Shown piece by piece: positions 1 to 8,632 of a stretch of 64,000 nt of DNA (the first letter of the stretch is position 1; each line of letters opens with the position of its first letter). The notes beneath the pieces are model-generated. The model did not search any database. It saw only the letters and a list, made by a program, of their open reading frames with translations, and was not told the origin of the DNA. The DNA is taken from positions 1 through 64,000 of the forward strand of contig NZ_NQWI01000004.1 of assembly GCF_002532535.1 (NCBI RefSeq). Reading direction: 5' to 3'. The translations under genes and the position numbers were made by a program. Source of the stretch: Candidatus Viridilinea mediisalina. GTDB taxonomy: Bacteria; Chloroflexota; Chloroflexia; Chloroflexales; Chloroflexaceae.

Positions 1-266
1 AACCCTACTTGGGGCCGCAAGAGGCGGATGAGCCTCTTGCTACGATCGAGAAAGCGTTCTTGTGTCTCCTGGATCACCACGAGATCGATATCCGACCAAG
101 CATGCACGCTGTTCTGCGCTAGTGAGCCAAAGAGCAGGATGCGCTCAGGTTGCATATGGGTCGTGATCAGATCAACATAGCGCTGCAACTCACGCTCCAA
201 CTGTAGGCGACGCTCTTGCACCGTCTGGTTTACGTTGCTTGGCGAAGGTCGCTTTGCGTTATTCAT
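1..266 (-). CDS. MNT-type nucleotidyltransferase, cut off by the window start
   Basis: The visible N-terminal 88 residues contain the polymerase-beta-fold signature GSLAQNSVHAWSDIDLVV, with G47-S48 and the metal-binding acidic pair D59/D61. This places it in the small MNT nucleotidyltransferase family, whose members often act as antitoxins that AMPylate a HEPN toxin or belong to other two-gene modules. The C-terminus lies outside the window. The residues before the motif are charged and helical, as usual for the family. The 225 bp between it and gatA hold no clear HEPN partner, so if a partner exists it should lie beyond the left edge. Family assignment is confident; the substrate is unknown. 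Confidence 0.75.
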   Translation of the reverse strand, partial: MNNAKRPSPSNVNQTVQERRLQLERELQRYVDLITTHMQPERILLFGSLAQNSVHAWSDIDLVVIQETQERFLDRSKRLIRLLRPQVG

Positions 267-491
267 CGCTTGATACCCGCTCCCCGCTCTCCAACACTAC
301 CCCGCCTCATCTACCAGCCACGCCCGCAACTCCGCAACGCTCTCGGCATGCTCAATGACGTCGGCGAGCAACTGGAGTAGTGCGACATCTGCCATGATGG
401 GGCTGTGCGCCAATATTCAAGCAGCAGTTTGCTCGTTGCCAATGAGCTATCTGAGCCATGTGGTTTCACCATCATGAGCACCTCAATGTTG
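267..491. other. Gap between nucleotidyltransferase and gatA, no confident gene
   Basis: A 32-codon minus-strand frame (297-395, starting MADVALLQLLADVIEH) ends 31 bp before the nucleotidyltransferase start, and an overlapping frame reads further upstream. Neither has a recognisable motif or good ribosome-binding site. They could be remnants of a HEPN-like partner, but this cannot be shown from the sequence. Confidence 0.3.
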
Positions 492-1946
492 CTACGCCAC
501 CACTGGCCGCTGTTTGTGCCAATCGGTCACGCGCTGGTAGGCGTCGCCTACGCGCAACAGGTGTTCCTCGGCGAAGGCCGGGCCGATGAGTTGGAGCCCA
601 ACGGGCAAGCCTGCGCTGAAGCCGCAGGGTACGACGAGGCCGGGAACGCCTGCGAGGTTGATTGGGAGCGTGCAGATGTCGCTTAGGTACATGGCTAAGG
701 GGTCGTCGAGCTTTTGGCCGATTTTGAAGGCGACAGTGGGTGAGGTTGGGGTGGCCAGGAGGTCTACATGGGCGAAGGCTTGGCTAAAATCTGCTTTGAT
801 CAGGGTGCGTACCTGTTGCGCCCGTCGGTAGTAGGCGTCGTAGTAGCCCGCCGAGAGGGCGTAGGTGCCGAGCATGATGCGTCGCCGCACTTCGGCCCCG
901 AAGCGCCGCCCGCGCGTCGTTTCGATGCTCTCCCACATGCCTGCGCCTGGTTCGCGTGGCCCGTAACGCACCCCGTCGTAGCGGGCGAGGTTGGCGCTGG
1001 CTTCGGCTGGCGCGATGATGTAGTAGGTCGGTAGGGCGTATTTGGTGTGTGGCAGCGAGACTTCGACCAGTTCGGCCCCCTGTTCGCGCAGGACTTCAAG
1101 CGCAGTACGGGTGACCGCCTCGACCGCTGGATCAATCCCTGCAACGAAGTATTCTCGCGGTACGCCCACCCGTAGACCACGTAGCTCGCCGGTGAGGGCT
1201 GCGCGATAGTTGGGTACCGGCAGGTTGGCACTGGTGCCGTCGCGTGGATCATGGCCCGCAATGGCCTCGAGCATCAACGCGAGATCGGCGACACTCCAGG
1301 CCAGTGGGCCGATCTGGTCGAGCGAGGAGCCGTAGGCGATGAGGCCGTAGCGGCTGACGCGCCCGTAGGTCGGTTTGAGCCCACTTACGCCACAGAGGGC
1401 TGCCGGTTGGCGGATGGATCCACCAGTGTCGGTGCCGAGGCTGGCAGGCACCATGCCCGCCGCTACGGCGGCAGCACTGCCCCCGCTGCTGCCCCCCGGA
1501 ACGCGCTCGTAGTCCCACGGGTTGCGCGTCACCTGGTAGGCGCTATTTTCGGTACTTGAACCCATGGCGAACTCGTCGCAGTTGAGTTTGCCTACGCTGA
1601 TCGCTCCAGCGGCATTGAGCCGCTCGACGACGGTGGCGTTGTAGGGCGGTACAAAGCCTTCGAGGATCGCCGAACCACATGTGGTCGTAACGCCACGGGT
1701 GCAGATGACATCCTTAATGCCGATGGGGATGCCATGCAGCGGGCCACTGCTGCTGCTGCGGCTGGCATCGGCAGCGCGGGCCGCCTCAAGGGCCTGCTCG
1801 CCGCTCACCGTAAGGAAGGCGCGTACCATAGGTTCGAGGCGCTGGATGCGCTCAAGGAGCGCCTCAGTTAGGGCAAATGAAGTAAGCTCGCCCGCCGCAA
1901 GGGCGGCACTGGCGTCCTGAAGGGTCAGTTGGTGCAACTCGCTCAT
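492..1946 (-). CDS. gatA: Asp-tRNA(Asn)/Glu-tRNA(Gln) amidotransferase subunit A
   Basis: Catalytic amidase subunit of the GatCAB complex. It releases ammonia from glutamine and passes it to GatB, so that mischarged Glu-tRNA(Gln) or Asp-tRNA(Asn) becomes Gln- or Asn-tRNA in the cytosol. The 484 residues match the usual family length. The amidase-signature Ser-cisSer-Lys triad is visible: K78 in [10 protein letters not shown]153 in the [10 protein letters not shown] loop and S177 in [11 protein letters not shown], positions almost identical to characterised GatA proteins. A GGAG element sits just upstream of the ATG. gatB and gatC are not adjacent, so the complex is encoded at scattered loci. 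Confidence 0.95.
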   Translation of the reverse strand: MSELHQLTLQDASAALAAGELTSFALTEALLERIQRLEPMVRAFLTVSGEQALEAARAADASRSSSSGPLHGIPIGIKDVICTRGVTTTCGSAILEGFVPPYNATVVERLNAAGAISVGKLNCDEFAMGSSTENSAYQVTRNPWDYERVPGGSSGGSAAAVAAGMVPASLGTDTGGSIRQPAALCGVSGLKPTYGRVSRYGLIAYGSSLDQIGPLAWSVADLALMLEAIAGHDPRDGTSANLPVPNYRAALTGELRGLRVGVPREYFVAGIDPAVEAVTRTALEVLREQGAELVEVSLPHTKYALPTYYIIAPAEASANLARYDGVRYGPREPGAGMWESIETTRGRRFGAEVRRRIMLGTYALSAGYYDAYYRRAQQVRTLIKADFSQAFAHVDLLATPTSPTVAFKIGQKLDDPLAMYLSDICTLPINLAGVPGLVVPCGFSAGLPVGLQLIGPAFAEEHLLRVGDAYQRVTDWHKQRPVVA

Positions 1947-1983
1947 GGAGGTCTCCGCAAAAAAGGGGCGGTTATGCTTGGGT

Positions 1984-2045
1984 ATTATACCATTTACGAT
2001 TGTAGATTGTAGATTGTAGATTGTAGATTGCCGAACAGAGCCGCA
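1984..2045. repeat. Half copy of the ATACCA MITE with a 7-bp tandem array
   Basis: Begins with TATACCATTTACGATTG, which matches one end of the MITE-like elements at 58697-58810 and 61652-61759. It then runs into four and a half copies of the 7-mer ATTGTAG (1999-2030). The other end of the element is missing. It lies just upstream of gatA. Confidence 0.6.
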
Positions 2046-2070
2046 ACAGAACGCAAAGGAACGCTAAAAA

Positions 2071-2304
2071 ACTTTGTTAGGGATGGTTTTAGAGGCTGTC
2101 TGAAAAGTCTATGGTTTGGCGTTGGAGTGCCGGCTTTAGCCGGCTAAAGCCGGCACTCCAGCGTGTGCCCCCCGGCTTTTCAGACAGCTTCTTAGAAACG
2201 GCCTTTCAGCTTTACCGTCGTAGTGCCGACTTTAGTCGGCATCCGGGGGGTGTCGGCGACCTCAGCCGACTAAAGTCGGCACTACCTATTCGCGCTAACA
2301 AAGT
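2071..2304. repeat. Composite repeat: two palindromic elements inside ACTTTGTTAG arms
   Basis: Outer inverted arms ACTTTGTTAG (2071-2080) and CTAACAAAGT (2295-2304) enclose two separate palindromic repeats. The first (2095-2188) has outer arms GCTGTCTGAAAAG/CTTTTCAGACAGC and an inner palindrome 2123-2160 built on GGAGTGCCGGCTTTAG. The second (2220-2285) has 21-bp arms of the GTAGTGCCGACTTTAGTC type. Both families recur elsewhere: the first at 8503, 33728, 35188 and 47982, the second at 21115 and 21310. The block fills the divergent gatA/manB intergenic region. Confidence 0.8.
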
Positions 2305-2371
2305 TCTTTGGAGGCTTAATGTTATGCCCATGAACTCCCACTCCCAGCACTCATCAGCCTGGACCGTTATG

Positions 2372-2380
2372 TGGTAGCAT
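2372..2380 (+). promoter_or_regulatory. Candidate extended -10 promoter of the phosphomutase gene
   Basis: TGGTAGCAT fits an extended -10 (TGnTANNNT), 54 bp before the ATG. No good -35 is visible, as expected for extended -10 promoters. Similar TGGTATAMT boxes precede uvrB, the PP2C gene and the histidine phosphatase gene. Confidence 0.35.
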
Positions 2381-2434
2381 AGTGCCTAGAACTGCGGCAC
2401 AATTGGAGTTGCCGGAGCGGACAAGGAGGTTCAT

Positions 2435-3799
2435 ATGCAGGTCAATCCGGGCATTTTTAAGGCGTATGACATTCGTGGGATCTATCCGACCGAGCTGAAC
2501 GAGGATGTTGCCTATCTGATTGGGCGGGCCTTTGTGAGCTTTTTGCAGGTGGATCAGGTGATCGTTGGGCGCGATATGCGGATCTCGAGCCCGGCGATCT
2601 TTGAGGCGGTAACGCGGGGTTTGACCGACCAAGGGGCTGATGTGACTGATATTGGTATGGTCAGTACCGATCAGTACTACTATGCCTGTGCGAAACTGGG
2701 CTTGGCTGGGATGATGGTGACCGCCTCGCACAATCCGGCTCAGTATAGTGGCTTTAAGATGGTGCGTCAGATGCCCTATCTGCTCAGTGGCGATCAGGGT
2801 ATTCAGGATTTGCGGCGTCTCGTGGAGCAAGAAGTGTTTCCGACGCCGACGCGCAAGGGTACCATGAAGCCGCTGGATCTGAATGAGCAGTTTGTAGATT
2901 ATGTGCTTTCGTTGGTGGATGTTGCTCCGTTACAGGCGCGGGCCGCTGCGGGGAATCCGCTGCGGGTGATTGCGGATACCGGCAATGGTATGGTTGGCCC
3001 CGCGCTCCAGGCGATCTATAGCCGCTTGCCGATTGTCTTTGAGGGTATGTTCCTCGAACCCGATGGCACCCTGCCCAACCACGGCCTCGATCCGCTTCAG
3101 CCGGAGAATCGCGCCGAGTTGCAGGCCCGGGTGCTGGCTGAGGGTTTTGATATTGGCTTCCTCTTTGATGGCGATGGCGACCGCTTCTTTGCTGTGGATG
3201 ACCGTGCGGTCTTTATTTCTGGCGATTTTCTGACTGCGATTATGGGGCAGTATCTGCTCGAACGCTACCCCGCCGCCAAGATTCTCTACGATGTCCGCGC
3301 CTCGTGGGCTGTCCCCGATCTGATTCGCGCCAAGGGCGGCACGCCTCTGATGGAGCGCGTTGGCCACGCCTTTATTAAGCGCCGCATGGCCAGTGAGGAT
3401 GCCGTCTTCGCCGGGGAGGTGACCGGCCACTACTACTTTAAGGATTTCTTCTATGCCGATTCGGGCATTTTGCCTTCGCTGCTGCTCATGGAGTTGCTGG
3501 CGAAGCGTGATGTGAGGATGAGCGATCTGCTCAAGGAGTTGGAGGCGAAGTACTACATTTCGGGCGAGATCAACTCCAAGGTTGCTGATGTGCAGGGACG
3601 CCTAGATGCCTTGGCTGCACACTACGCCGATGCTAAGGTGGAACGCCTTGATGGCGTGTCGGTCACCTATGATACGTGGCACTTCAATGTGCGTGGCTCC
3701 AACACCGAGCCCCTGATCCGCCTGAACCTTGAGTCTATCGCTTCGCCTGCCGAGATGGAGGAGAAGCGTGAGGAGGTGCTGGCGATCATCCGAGGGTAG
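2435..3799 (+). CDS. manB: Phosphomannomutase/phosphoglucomutase
   Basis: Alpha-D-phosphohexomutase that interconverts hexose 1- and 6-phosphates, supplying GDP-mannose or UDP-glucose for glycan synthesis. The phosphoserine loop is TASHNPAQYSG with S98 as the phosphorylated residue. The Mg2+ loop is DGDGDR at 245-250, and the C-terminal phosphate-binding loop is RGSNTEPLIRLNLE. The length of 454 residues is typical. The start is fixed by a strong AGGAGG seven bases upstream. Substrate preference between mannose and glucose cannot be read from sequence. It ends convergently with the ABC-F gene across a purine/pyrimidine array. Confidence 0.93.
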   Translation: MQVNPGIFKAYDIRGIYPTELNEDVAYLIGRAFVSFLQVDQVIVGRDMRISSPAIFEAVTRGLTDQGADVTDIGMVSTDQYYYACAKLGLAGMMVTASHNPAQYSGFKMVRQMPYLLSGDQGIQDLRRLVEQEVFPTPTRKGTMKPLDLNEQFVDYVLSLVDVAPLQARAAAGNPLRVIADTGNGMVGPALQAIYSRLPIVFEGMFLEPDGTLPNHGLDPLQPENRAELQARVLAEGFDIGFLFDGDGDRFFAVDDRAVFISGDFLTAIMGQYLLERYPAAKILYDVRASWAVPDLIRAKGGTPLMERVGHAFIKRRMASEDAVFAGEVTGHYYFKDFFYADSGILPSLLLMELLAKRDVRMSDLLKELEAKYYISGEINSKVADVQGRLDALAAHYADAKVERLDGVSVTYDTWHFNVRGSNTEPLIRLNLESIASPAEMEEKREEVLAIIRG

Positions 3800-3957
3800 A
3801 GGAGAGCAGAGAGCGGAGAACAGAGAACAAAGAACAGAGAACAGAGAACAGAGAACAAAGAACAGAAAACACAGAGAACAGTCATAATAAAAACCTCTGT
3901 GTCCTCTGTGCCTCTGTGGTGAAATCCTCTGTTCCTCGTTCTCTCTCTCTACCTCTC
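3796..3957. repeat. Paired purine/pyrimidine short-unit arrays between convergent genes
   Basis: A run of GAGAACA/GAACAAA-type units (3796-3880) is followed, after an A/T-rich spacer, by pyrimidine units such as CCTCTGTG (3892-3957). Both flanking genes therefore read out into a purine-rich array on their own coding strand. The last codons of the ABC-F gene lie inside it. It could act as a bidirectional transcript end, but no classic stem plus T run is obvious. Confidence 0.6.
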
Positions 3958-5829
3958 AGCCAACTCGGCCCAGCGCAGAAACGCGGCTTCAATCTGCTCC
4001 TCTAGTTCGGCCAGTTGCTCGCTGAGCATGGTAGCCTGTTGGTAGTCGTTGCCACTGGCGCTCAATGCGGTGGCGACCTCGTCGCGTTGGGCTTCGAGTT
4101 GGGGGATGTGGGCTTCAAGTTCGCGCAGTTCGCGCCGCTCTTTGTAGCTGAGTCCTTTGCTTGGTGGGTTGTTGGGGCGCGGGGGTGCCACTTTGCGCTC
4201 GTTGCTCGGCGCAGCCGTTTTGGCCCGCTCCGCCTGGCGCTCGGCGTAGCGACTATAGCCCCCTGGATACTCCACAATGCGCCCGTGGTGCTCAAAGGCC
4301 AAGGTGCGCTGTACCACGCGATCTAAGAAGTAGCGGTCGTGGCTGACGGTGATCACCGTGCCGCTAAACTCATCCAGATAGTCCTCTAGCACGCCCAAGG
4401 TTTGCAAATCGAGATCGTTGGTCGGCTCATCAAGAATCAGCAGATTGGGCGCTTCAATCAATTGGCGCAACAGGTAGAGCCGTCGCCGCTCGCCGCCCGA
4501 AAGGGTGCGGATCAGCGCCCACTGCTGCTCACGCGTGAAGAGGAAACGCTCCAACATACTCGTGGCCGCTACGAGCGCCCCCTCGCGCCCGCGAATCTGC
4601 TCGGCAGGCTCACGGATATAATCCACCACACGCTGCTCGTCGTCCAAGCCCATCGCCTCTTGGTCGTAGTAGGCCATAGCAACGGTTGCGCCCACCATCA
4701 CCTCGCCCGCATCAGGTGTAATACGCCCAGTGATCATGTTCAGCAAGGTGGTCTTGCCGCTACCATTCGGCCCAATGATGCCAACCCGATCACCCGGATG
4801 GACTTCGAGATCAAACTGGTTGATCAGCGGTTGGTCAGCATAGCTCTTGCAGAGCCCCTTGAGTTGCAGCACCCGTTTACCCAAACGCCGCCCCTGGGCG
4901 AGGTCAATGCTCACTGTACCTTGGGCCGCCGTGGGGCGTTGCTCGATCAAGGCATGCACGCGCTCGACGTGGGCTTTTTGCTTGGTGGTACGCGCCCGCG
5001 CCCCTCGGCGCAACCAGGCCAACTCGCGGCGCAACAGGTTCTGACGAGCCTCTTCAGCGGCGGCCTCGTGCATAAGCCGTTCCGCCTTTTGCTCCAAGAA
5101 GCGCTCATAGTTACCCTGATAGCTCGTCACCTGGCCGCGATCCAGTTCCAGCATACGCCCCACCAGCCGTTCGAGGAAGTAACGGTCGTGAGTCACCAAG
5201 ATCAAGGCCGTGCTGCTGCGGGCAAGGTACTCTTCGAGCCAAGCAATCGTCGTAGTATCAATATGATTGGTTGGCTCATCAAGAATCAGCAGATCGGGGC
5301 GCTCAATCAGCAGACGCGCCATCGCCACGCGCTTACGCTGGCCCCCAGAGAGCGTCGCCACCGGAGCGTGCATCTGCGCGGCAAGGCCCAACTCACTAAT
5401 AATGCTCTGCGCCGCCGTCTCAGCCTCCCAGGCGCCCAACGCATCCATCTGGGGCGTAAGCGCATTGAGTTGCGCGAGCAGCGTCTGGTTATCGGGTTGA
5501 CGCGCCAAGGCCCCACTAAGTTCTTCATAGTGACGCAGCAGGCGCGTTGTGGGCGCATCACCCGCAAAGACCGCAGCAAGCACACTGTCGGCAGCGGGCA
5601 ACTCGGGCGTCTGGGGCAGATAGGCCACCCGCAAGCCCTGCGCCCAGGTAACACGCCCCGTGTCGGGCGACTCCAGCCCGGCAACAATGCGGAGCAGCGT
5701 CGTTTTACCGCAGCCATTCACACCAATAATGCCCAGGCGTTCACCCTTGAGCATCCCAAAGCTCACATCCTGGAAGAGACTACGCGGGCCGTACTGTTTA
5801 CTGATGGCTTCGAGGGAGAGGATGGTCAT
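3949..5829 (-). CDS. uup: ABC-F family ATPase, Uup type
   Basis: Soluble protein of 626 residues with two fused ABC domains and no membrane segments, as in translation-associated ABC-F factors. Domain 1 has Walker A GVNGCGKTTLL, signature LSGGQRKRVAMARLL and Walker B LLILDEPTNHID. Domain 2 has GPNGSGKTTLLNMI, LSGGERRRLYLLRQL and LLILDEPTNDLD. A charged linker joins the domains. The C-terminal 65 residues form a coiled coil typical of Uup, which binds DNA or ribosomes. Proteins of this type help resolve ribosome or replication intermediates. The precise ABC-F subfamily is inferred from the C-terminal coiled coil. It lies 3 bp downstream of the permease gene and is probably co-transcribed with it. 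Confidence 0.88.
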   Translation of the reverse strand: MTILSLEAISKQYGPRSLFQDVSFGMLKGERLGIIGVNGCGKTTLLRIVAGLESPDTGRVTWAQGLRVAYLPQTPELPAADSVLAAVFAGDAPTTRLLRHYEELSGALARQPDNQTLLAQLNALTPQMDALGAWEAETAAQSIISELGLAAQMHAPVATLSGGQRKRVAMARLLIERPDLLILDEPTNHIDTTTIAWLEEYLARSSTALILVTHDRYFLERLVGRMLELDRGQVTSYQGNYERFLEQKAERLMHEAAAEEARQNLLRRELAWLRRGARARTTKQKAHVERVHALIEQRPTAAQGTVSIDLAQGRRLGKRVLQLKGLCKSYADQPLINQFDLEVHPGDRVGIIGPNGSGKTTLLNMITGRITPDAGEVMVGATVAMAYYDQEAMGLDDEQRVVDYIREPAEQIRGREGALVAATSMLERFLFTREQQWALIRTLSGGERRRLYLLRQLIEAPNLLILDEPTNDLDLQTLGVLEDYLDEFSGTVITVSHDRYFLDRVVQRTLAFEHHGRIVEYPGGYSRYAERQAERAKTAAPSNERKVAPPRPNNPPSKGLSYKERRELRELEAHIPQLEAQRDEVATALSASGNDYQQATMLSEQLAELEEQIEAAFLRWAELAER

Positions 5830-5832
5830 GAG

Positions 5833-6600
5833 TTAATTCTGGAAGGTTAGAACCGACATGACTCCCGCCATCAGCGCAAGTACCAGCGCAAGGTTACGAA
5901 ATGTGCTGGTGGGTAGTCGCCCGCCGAGGTTGGTGCCGATGTAGTTGGCAATGAGCGCGACGATCAACCAGAGGCTGACGAGGGGGAGGGCGCTGGCACT
6001 GGGGATGAGGCCGCGCCAGGTGAGGAGTGCGAGCGTCGCAATGTTGGTGAGGATGAAGAAGAGCGCCAATTCGGCCTGAAAACGGCGCGGTGCGGTCTGT
6101 TCACTGGCGAGCAGCAGCACCGGGGGCACTCCGTTGAGCGAGGTGGTTGAACCAAGCAATCCGCCTAAGCAACCGGCCAGCGCCACTGCGCCGGGCCACG
6201 CCTTGATTGGGCGTCTGCGGGAATTGTACCAGATCAGCAGCGTGGCTCCAATCACCACCAAGCCCGCCACCAACTTAATGGTTGCGGTGGAAACCAGATT
6301 GAGGATGAAAAGGCCCAACAGGATGCCGGGGATACTCGCGCCCGCCATGACCACAACCCGCTGGTAGCGAATATGCTCCCGCAGGCGATAGGCCACATTG
6401 AGACGCATCAGGAGCGCCAGGGTCAGGTTAATCGGCACAATGAAGGCCAGCGGAAAGCCCAAGAGCAGCATAAAGGGCGTACTGATCAGGGCAAAACCAA
6501 AACCACTAATCCCACCCAACAGCGCCGCACCACTAATCACCACCAGGGCCAACGTCAGGCTCAGATAGCCCTGATCGGCAAGAAAACTCGCATCAAGCAT
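5833..6600 (-). CDS. TauE/SafE-type (TSUP) membrane permease
   Basis: About 255 residues, almost entirely hydrophobic with roughly eight transmembrane helices arranged as two similar halves. A glycine-rich first helix (GAALLGGISGFGFALISTPF) and a second-half GCLGGLLGSTTSLNG segment are characteristic of the TSUP/UPF0721 family, which exports or imports sulfonates, sulfite or related organic anions. The frame stays open to 6657, but that part runs through a tandemly duplicated repeat, so the ATG at 6600 is preferred. The substrate is unknown. Confidence 0.8.
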   Translation of the reverse strand: MLDASFLADQGYLSLTLALVVISGAALLGGISGFGFALISTPFMLLLGFPLAFIVPINLTLALLMRLNVAYRLREHIRYQRVVVMAGASIPGILLGLFILNLVSTATIKLVAGLVVIGATLLIWYNSRRRPIKAWPGAVALAGCLGGLLGSTTSLNGVPPVLLLASEQTAPRRFQAELALFFILTNIATLALLTWRGLIPSASALPLVSLWLIVALIANYIGTNLGGRLPTSTFRNLALVLALMAGVMSVLTFQN

Positions 6601-6614
6601 GGATGTACTCAAGT

Positions 6615-6709
6615 TAAGGATATAGAAACGAGCAAATAGAAAATAGGTTTGCGGCATCGGGATGCAAGGATACAGAAACGAGCAAATAGAAAACAGGTTT
6701 GCGGCATCC
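6615..6709. repeat. Tandem duplication of a 44-bp segment
   Basis: Two copies (6615-6658 and 6666-6709) of a segment containing AGAAACGAGCAAATAGAAAA and GTTTGCGGCATC differ at only two positions. They sit just upstream of the permease start. A pyrimidine-rich TTCCTAC/TTCCTAT array continues to about 6770 and overlaps the end of the GGDEF gene. Confidence 0.8.
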
Positions 6710-6730
6710 CTGCTTCCTATTTCCTACTTC

Positions 6731-8254
6731 CTATTTACTGCTTCCTACTTCCTGCTTCCCGGCCAATTCTACCCGATTTCGCCCATTGCGTTTTGCTTGG
6801 TAGAGGGCCGCGTCGGCTTGGGCAATGACCTCTTGCTTGTAGCCTGGTTTGGGTTGCCAGCAGGCTACACCAAAGCTGGCGCTCATGCGCCAATCTTGCC
6901 AGCAGAGTTCATTGATCGTCTTGCGGCAACGCTCGGCGGTTTCGGCGGCACCATGGCTGTCGGTATTGGGCAGCAGAATGGCAAACTCCTCGCCACCGTA
7001 GCGGGCCACAATGTCGGAGGCGCGTGTACTGGCGCGCAGCACCCCAGCCACAACGCGCAGCACATGGTCGCCCGCAGGGTGACCAAAGGTGTCGTTGAAG
7101 CCCTTGAAGTTATCAATATCAAGCATAATCAGCGCAAGGGGCTCCAGCGCACGGGCGGCACGGTGGGTGGCGGCCTCAAGCTCTTGTTGCAGCGCCCGAT
7201 GGTTGGCCAAGCCGGTCAGCCCGTCGGTGGTAGCGAGGGCTTGCAGTTGTTCATTGGCAAGGCGCAACTCAAGTTGCTGCTGGTGCAGCGTCGCAACCAT
7301 AGCCTCCAATTGAGCCTCGCGGTCACGCAGATGGCGCTCGGTGGCTTGTTGTAGCGCCTGTTCACGCTGCAACCGATCACGGGTCTGCAGCAACTGCGCG
7401 TAGGGGCTGGTGAAGACGCTGTGGAAGAGGGCGCTACAGATAAAGCCGTAGGCCAATGCTCGGTAGCTATTGCCAAGCAGCACAAGCGCCTCGTGTTGCT
7501 GATAAGCCAGGAGGCAACTGAAGCTACCAATGGCCAAGAGCATCAGTGCGGCGAGGCTATGACTCGGTGAGAGCGCAATTGACAAACTGCGCCCGCTGAT
7601 GAGCGCAACTGCACCAACGAGCAACATGCCACTGATGGCAATTTCAAGTGCAATTCTCAGTAAACTTGTGCCATGACAACGGTTGAGCAAGGGCACTAGT
7701 TGCTCGGTGTAGGTGAAGCCCAACCAGACCGTAGCGACAACCAAGGTAATGCTGAAGCCCAAAACCGCACGCCGCAGGCTTGGTTCGGCAGAACCATTGA
7801 GTGGGTAAAAGAGCATCAACAAGAGCGCGATGCTACTGATGAGCCGCGCCGCGAGGACAAAGAGGTTCGCGAGCGCCCGTTGCTCCGCAGCACCAAGAGC
7901 AGCACCACCCAAGGGCATAACGTGCAGCAACTCAAAGAGCCCAACCGCCAGAAAAGCTCCAGCCAGCAACAGGTGCAAATGGGTCTGCGGTGGGCCAGTG
8001 CTGATCCAACCAATCCCAAAGATCAGCAGATTCAAAACCACCGCACTCAGCGCAATAAATGTATGCAGATGCAGGTAGAGTTGGGCACTCAGGGAGGGCA
8101 TAGTTGCGGTTACCACGTCAACCAGCCCAACCCCGCCCAGCAGCAACACCACGAGCACCAAGCCACGCACCGCGAGTGGCGGTGGCACCATGGTGTTCCC
8201 AAAGGCAAGCGCTGCTGTCTGCCCGCGTCTGTGCGGGTGAATGTTGGTATCCAT
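6731..8254 (-). CDS. Membrane diguanylate cyclase with MASE3 sensor and GGDEF domain
   Basis: Makes the second messenger c-di-GMP from two GTP. The first 280 residues carry about eight transmembrane helices, with a HLHTFIALSAVVLNLLIFGI helix resembling the MASE3 sensor domain. A coiled coil follows (about 285-335), then a GGDEF domain starting DGLTGLANHRAL. The active site is GGEEF at 420-424, a catalytically competent form. An I-site RASD (411-414) five residues before it implies product inhibition. The last residues (KQEVGSSK) are encoded by a repeat array. Two operator-like palindromes lie upstream. The signal sensed by the membrane part is unknown. Confidence 0.9.
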   Translation of the reverse strand: MDTNIHPHRRGQTAALAFGNTMVPPPLAVRGLVLVVLLLGGVGLVDVVTATMPSLSAQLYLHLHTFIALSAVVLNLLIFGIGWISTGPPQTHLHLLLAGAFLAVGLFELLHVMPLGGAALGAAEQRALANLFVLAARLISSIALLLMLFYPLNGSAEPSLRRAVLGFSITLVVATVWLGFTYTEQLVPLLNRCHGTSLLRIALEIAISGMLLVGAVALISGRSLSIALSPSHSLAALMLLAIGSFSCLLAYQQHEALVLLGNSYRALAYGFICSALFHSVFTSPYAQLLQTRDRLQREQALQQATERHLRDREAQLEAMVATLHQQQLELRLANEQLQALATTDGLTGLANHRALQQELEAATHRAARALEPLALIMLDIDNFKGFNDTFGHPAGDHVLRVVAGVLRASTRASDIVARYGGEEFAILLPNTDSHGAAETAERCRKTINELCWQDWRMSASFGVACWQPKPGYKQEVIAQADAALYQAKRNGRNRVELAGKQEVGSSK

Positions 8255-8264
8255 AAGGTAGAAA

Positions 8265-8318
8265 TTTGCACAGATTTACCTGTGCAAAAACTGTACATTC
8301 GTAGTACAAATTGTACTA
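8265..8318 (-). promoter_or_regulatory. Two operator-like palindromes upstream of the GGDEF gene
   Basis: The first is TTTGCACAG and CTGTGCAAA separated by 6 bp (8265-8288), starting 11 bp before the start codon. The second is TAGTACAAATTGTACTA (8302-8318), a perfect 8-bp inverted repeat around a single A, overlapping a TACAAT that could be a -10. This fits repression by a dimeric regulator, or a 5'-UTR hairpin for the first one. No regulator gene is adjacent. Confidence 0.5.
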
Positions 8319-8416
8319 GGTACGCTACAGTCTACTATTATTGGTGGCAACATGCGAGAGGGTATGATGGTTTTATGTATATCTATTTGGAATAATTCCT
8401 ATGGCTCCCAAAAATT

Positions 8417-8465
8417 CTTGATGCTTTCGTGTTGGCGGCGATGCCGCCAACACGAAAGCATCAAG
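8417..8465. terminator. Hairpin with conserved GGCGGC/GCCGCC core, copy 1
   Basis: A perfect 23-bp stem with loop GAT. The core is GGCGGC-GAT-GCCGCC and the outer arm is CTTGATGCTTTCGTGTT. It lies 3' of ppc, which is transcribed leftwards into it. A smaller GGGGC-GTA-GCCCC hairpin follows at 8473-8485. Confidence 0.7.
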
Positions 8466-8502
8466 AGGGTCTGGGGCGTAGCCCCAAGACGGATTGTCAG
8501 AG

Positions 8503-8617
8503 GGTGTCTGAAAAGTCTATGGGCTGGTGTTGGAGTGCCGGCTTTAGCCGGCTAAAGCCGGCACTCCAGCGTGTGCCACATCGTGTGGAATGACACTGAA
8601 CCCCTTTTCAGACAGAT
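8503..8617. repeat. GCTGTCTGAAAAG-family palindromic element, copy 2
   Basis: Outer arms GTGTCTGAAAAG/CTTTTCAGACAG enclose the GGAGTGCCGGCTTTAG inner palindrome. About 25 bp of extra DNA (including CCACATCGTGTGG) sits on the right side compared with the other copies. It is located just 3' of ppc. Confidence 0.8.
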
Positions 8618-8632
8618 TCTCAGGTTTGCCCC

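Noticed and set aside
267-491. HEPN toxin partner of the nucleotidyltransferase
   Set aside because: Short overlapping frames only; no HEPN RxxxxH motif was found.
4402-5850. 482-codon plus-strand open frame opposite the ABC-F gene
   Set aside because: It is the antisense shadow of a clear ABC-F gene; its translation has no domain and an unusual His/Arg/Gln-rich composition.
7700-8395. 231-codon plus-strand frame over the GGDEF gene start
   Set aside because: Opposite a well-supported membrane domain and Gln/Arg-rich; only a short QKLYIR piece resembles HigB, reported separately as a shared 18-mer.
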